In this document: positions 12,425 to 14,365 of the stretch, one piece after another | Layout of the letters: the number at the start of each line of letters is the position of its first letter | Numbering within the stretch: position 1 is the first letter of the stretch | Source: Baffinella frigidus | Lineage: Eukaryota > Cryptophyceae > Cryptomonadales > Baffinellaceae | Direction: 5' to 3' | NCBI GenBank assembly: GCA_026770585.1 | Contig: MU646316.1 | Location: 1,102,415 to 1,116,779 of the forward strand | DNA length: 14,365 bases | The notes under the pieces: generated by a model | Database searches by the model: none | Seen by the model: the letters and a program-made list of their open reading frames with translations, nothing else | Told to the model about the DNA's origin: nothing | Made by a program: the position numbers and the translations under genes

Positions 12425-12583
12425 GATCCCTAGTTCTGTCCTAGTAAATTTGGGCTCGCCATCATTTCGCCCCCCCCCAAATTTCACCGGTGAATTTTGA
12501 CCCCCCCATGAAATTTACCTTTGAAATTTCGGGAGGGGCGAAACAATGGCGAGCCCAAGTCTAAGTGGGACAGAGCTAGGATC
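12425..12583. mobile_element. Fold-back element with about 60-bp arms
   Basis: GATCCCTAGTTCTGTCC at the left pairs with GGACAGAGCTAGGATC at the right, and TTGGGCTCGCCAT and TTTCGCCCC continue the arms. The short centre is about CACCGGTG. Because the arms mirror each other, both strands show short frames starting MKFxxGRNxGEPK; these are not genes. Confidence 0.75.
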
Positions 12584-12602
12584 CGGCGGAGACAGCAGCA
12601 AC

Positions 12603-12771
12603 GCGTGCACCCTCCAGGGCTCTTCGGTGGGGTATTCAAGGTGCGTTCTTGGAGCCATTGGTGCGTTCTTGGAGCCGTTTGTGCGGTCGTTTGTCCACTT
12701 TTGACCGAAACACCTACGTCATTGACTTTTGAAATACCCCCCCCCACCCCCCAAGGGCCCTGCGTGGACGC
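12603..12771. repeat. Imperfect fold-back element
   Basis: GCGTGCACCCTCCAGGGCTC and GGTGGGGTATTCAA on the left are matched, with gaps, by TTGAAATACCCC, the C-rich run and AAGGGCCCTGCGTGGACGC on the right. Arm lengths differ because the C-run is longer. Confidence 0.45.
12641..12686 (+). repeat. 20-bp tandem repeat
   Basis: GTGCGTTCTTGGAGCCATTG, then GTGCGTTCTTGGAGCCGTTT, then a partial GTGCGG. It lies in the loop of the fold-back element at 12603-12771. Confidence 0.75.
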
Positions 12772-13026
12772 TCCTCGCGCTCTCTCGCTGCGGCGCAAGA
12801 GGCTGTCCCGCCTGGGAATACACCCCGTGTAAAGTCACTCCTGCCATCTTTTCACAGGGTTCTATCCCCATATCTGGAGTCATCCTACACGGGGGCGCAT
12901 CCTCAGATCCCCGGTCATCCTACACCGGGTTGTATCCGCGTGCAAAAGCCGGGCGCGCTATCGTCCGGGCGCGCTATCGTCGCCGCCGCGCAGCCGAGCC
13001 TGCCACGCCAGGCCACACATCAGAAC
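12772..13026 (+). other. GC-rich spacer with short direct repeats
   Basis: GTCATCCTACAC occurs twice (about 12881 and 12914), and CCGGGCGCGCTATCGT is an exact 16-bp tandem pair at 12949-12964 and 12965-12980. No gene is supported. Confidence 0.5.
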
Positions 13027-13151
13027 CACGCCAGAAGGCTCGAAACATCCACTTTTGACATCTTTCAGGGGAAAGCTCGTGAATACCTAAGTCAACGACG
13101 CCAGATCTGGCGTGGATAAGGGGCGGGTTTCCCTCGAGCCCTCTGGCGTGG
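13027..13151. repeat. Nested inverted repeat around CCACGCCAG
   Basis: CCACGCCAGAAGGCTCGAAA near the left edge pairs imperfectly with CCTCGAGCCCTCTGGCGTGG at the right edge. Inside is a separate perfect 16-bp palindrome ACGCCAGATCTGGCGT (13098-13113) made from the same CGCCAG motif. Confidence 0.6.
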
Positions 13152-13350
13152 AATGTAAAGTTGCGGCTCCGTCTTTTTAAAAGTGTTTCCTGGTACCAAT
13201 GAAACATTGGTGCGCATGACAATGGCTCCAATGGCTGACGGTTGGAGTTTTCTGGAAATAATCTTGCATATTAACTTAAGGAAAGTTCCCACGTGTGACG
13301 TTGCGTGGCTCCTAGGGCGTGCCATCTTGACCCTGCACACTCTCTTTATA
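13152..13350. other. Unassigned spacer
   Basis: Only a small hairpin ACCAATG-AAA-CATTGGT (13195-13211) is seen; no gene or named repeat. Confidence 0.35.
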
Positions 13351-13459
13351 TCCTTTAGGTTCTTCGAGCTCCCAACATAGGCGGGCACCGGAACTTGTCC
13401 TGCTGAAAAGCCATGCTTCCTTTCGGACCACATCAGGCCCTCCGGTGCAGAAGGATCGC
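13351..13459 (-). mobile_element. Dispersed repeat E7
   Basis: TCCTTTAGGTTCTTCGAGCT to GCAGAAGGATCGCTGG. The minus-strand frame (CTGGPDVVRKEAWLFSRTSS then GARLCWELEEPKG) is open. It is followed within about a dozen bases by F2. Confidence 0.7.
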
Positions 13460-13469
13460 TGGACCTTTC

Positions 13470-13540
13470 CTTCAGGTCCTTTAGGTTTTAATTTCGCCCA
13501 ACATAGCCCAACGACACAAAGTTCCGTAGAAGGGATCTGC
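13470..13540 (-). repeat. Dispersed repeat F2
   Basis: TTCAGGTCCTTTAGGTTTTA then ATTTCGCCCAACATAGCCCA, matching F1. The minus strand reads ELCVVGLCWAKLKPKGPEGK, keeping the LCW and PKGP positions of E. Confidence 0.55.
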
Positions 13541-13668
13541 AGAGAAAGCATTTTTGCTCTCTTGCTGGGGACGCACCTGCGGCGACAACACTGCATCACC
13601 TAACCCTTAAGCACTTAAGCACAGACCCCACACCCTGAATCCCTACACCCGTGCATGCAATTTCATAC
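13541..13668. other. Unassigned spacer
   Basis: Contains CTTAAGCACTTAAGCAC and a few CCCTACACCC-like heptamers (about 13625-13650) that resemble isolated subtelomeric units. Confidence 0.35.
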
Positions 13669-13796
13669 GGAAACACTTTTAACGTATAAACTTGGTTCAA
13701 TGAAATTTACTACCCAGAACGATCTTTATCAGTAATGTTAAAGCACACGTGTAGTAATTTGGATTGAACCCGAAGTTTTGAATTAAAACTGGTTCC
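13669..13796. repeat. Imperfect fold-back element with about 42-bp arms
   Basis: GGAAACACTTTTAACG with AACTTGGTTCAATG and TTTACTAC on the left is mirrored by GTAGTAATTTGGATTGAACC and AATTAAAACTGGTTCC on the right. Arms contain several mismatches and small gaps. Confidence 0.6.
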
Positions 13797-13877
13797 CTTT
13801 GAAATCCTCAAAGTTGAGGCCCCCTCCTGTTGAAAGTGTTTCCACATGAAGGCAGCAGCGCGACGAGATTGGTGGTT

Positions 13878-14044
13878 GGGCATACGGAACATTTGGGGCA
13901 TATGAAACATATGGGGCATATGGAGGGCATACAGAACATATGGGGTATATGAAACATATGGGGCATATGGAACATATGAGGCACACGGAACATATGGGGC
14001 ATGGAACATATGGGGCATATGTTCCAGGAACATATGGGGTATAT
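13878..14044 (+). repeat. CATATG minisatellite
   Basis: Repeated GGAACATATGGGGCATATG-type units of 9-18 bp, about nine rounds, with one inverted piece (CATATGTTCCAGGAACATATG, near 14016). All minus-strand frames stay open as Tyr/Pro/Met/His-rich repeats, which is a result of the unit composition. Confidence 0.8.
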
Positions 14045-14052
14045 TCATAGGC

Positions 14053-14201
14053 TAACGGACTAAACATGGGGTAGTTAGGCCTACGAAATTGCCTACCGTA
14101 GGCTGTAAAGCTCCTATGACCAAAAATTCCTAGGATTTTGGCCTACAGTAGGAGGTCCTGGGCAACGCCGTAGGCCTCACTACCCCATTTTTAGTCCATT
14201 A
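14053..14201. mobile_element. Palindromic MITE H
   Basis: A 149-bp element whose ends TAACGGACTAAACATGGGGT and ACCCCATTTTTAGTCCATTA pair over about 32 bases with few mismatches, extending through AGGCCTACG. Its interior holds GCCTACCGTAGGC, CCTAGG and GCCTACAGTAGG, the same core motifs as families B and C although the ends are unrelated. Confidence 0.8.
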
Positions 14202-14244
14202 CCCTACTAATATGTTCCTCGATTTCTCAGCGGCTTTCCACTCC

Positions 14245-14333
14245 GGAGAGAGAGAGGGGGGGAGAGAGAGAGAAAAAAAGGGAGAGCGAGGGAGAGGGGT
14301 GTGTGTGGGGGGGGAGGGAGAGGGAGAGAGAGG
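14245..14333 (+). repeat. Purine-rich low-complexity tract
   Basis: GGAGAGAGAGAGGGGGG, an A-run, GAGCGAGGGAGAGG and GTGTGTGTGGGGGG units. No gene. Confidence 0.85.
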
Positions 14334-14365
14334 CAGACCTGCTCCTCCACTTCCCACTTGTTTGA

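Noticed and set aside
12293-12832. Paired frames starting MKFxxGRNxGEPK on both strands
   Set aside because: They are mirror images produced by the fold-back arms at 12425-12583, not two related genes.
13710-14067. Minus-strand frames rich in YAPYV and PHMF motifs
   Set aside because: All frames across the CATATG minisatellite are open; the peptides only restate the repeat unit.

Overview
This window is the end of a eukaryotic chromosome followed by about 14 kb of subtelomeric repeat-rich DNA. It opens with ten perfect AAACCCC units (G-strand TTTGGGG), reading inward from a left-hand chromosome end, then a plant/alga-type AAACCCT unit and about 290 bp of degenerate CCCTACA-like heptamers. 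The heptamer telomere, GC-rich codon use in the few coding scraps, AATAAA signals and splice-like AG/GT borders suggest a nuclear chromosome of a unicellular alga or related protist. The species cannot be named from this sequence. I see no rRNA, tRNA, CRISPR array, bacterial operon or complete recognisable gene.

The region is built mostly from short, strongly palindromic, non-coding elements. I name the families locally. Family A has ends CCACTCGAGGCT and is 210 bp, with 2 copies. Family B has ends TATCCCTTAAGTGGCGAG and is 74-109 bp, with about 9 copies. Family C has ends CAGGGGTACCTCGCTCATAAG at TA sites and is about 117 bp, with about 9 copies plus stray ends. P is one 854-bp element with pogo/Tigger-like ends that carries an acidic protein tail. 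Family E is about 120 bp without terminal inverted repeats, with 7 copies; a related shorter family F has 2 copies. Family H has one copy at the right end. Several one-off fold-back elements, minisatellites and purine-rich tracts fill the rest.

Layout: 1-388 telomere and subtelomeric heptamers; 389-1011 an inverted pair of A elements; 1073-2965 nested B and C elements interleaved with repeated scraps of a protein C-terminus (ending in AK-stop); 3096-4840 E, the P insertion inside a C end, and segmental duplicates; 5394-7431 a B element and an inverted duplication of a small gene/exon (protein ending DYFYNRH), with half of a second inverted repeat (G) between its arms; 7640-9344 C, E and B elements around a 21-bp minisatellite; 9684-11132 B, E and the second G copy; 11344-14365 B, E and C elements, fold-back elements, a CATATG minisatellite, the H element and a purine-rich end.

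The best coding candidates are the 98-codon frame at 6857-7153 and its inverted partner at 5796-6056, which share a near-identical 226-bp block. The other scraps are exon-like and have no recognised function.

The most unusual signal is that A and B elements carry palindromes whose sequence differs between copies while their symmetry is kept. In B elements a different small hairpin sits in the same slot just inside one terminus in each of several copies. In the two A elements the central 42-bp palindrome has a changed inner half on both arms together. Families B, C and H, whose ends are unrelated, also share a CCTACNGTAGG core that looks like two subtelomeric heptamers head to head.
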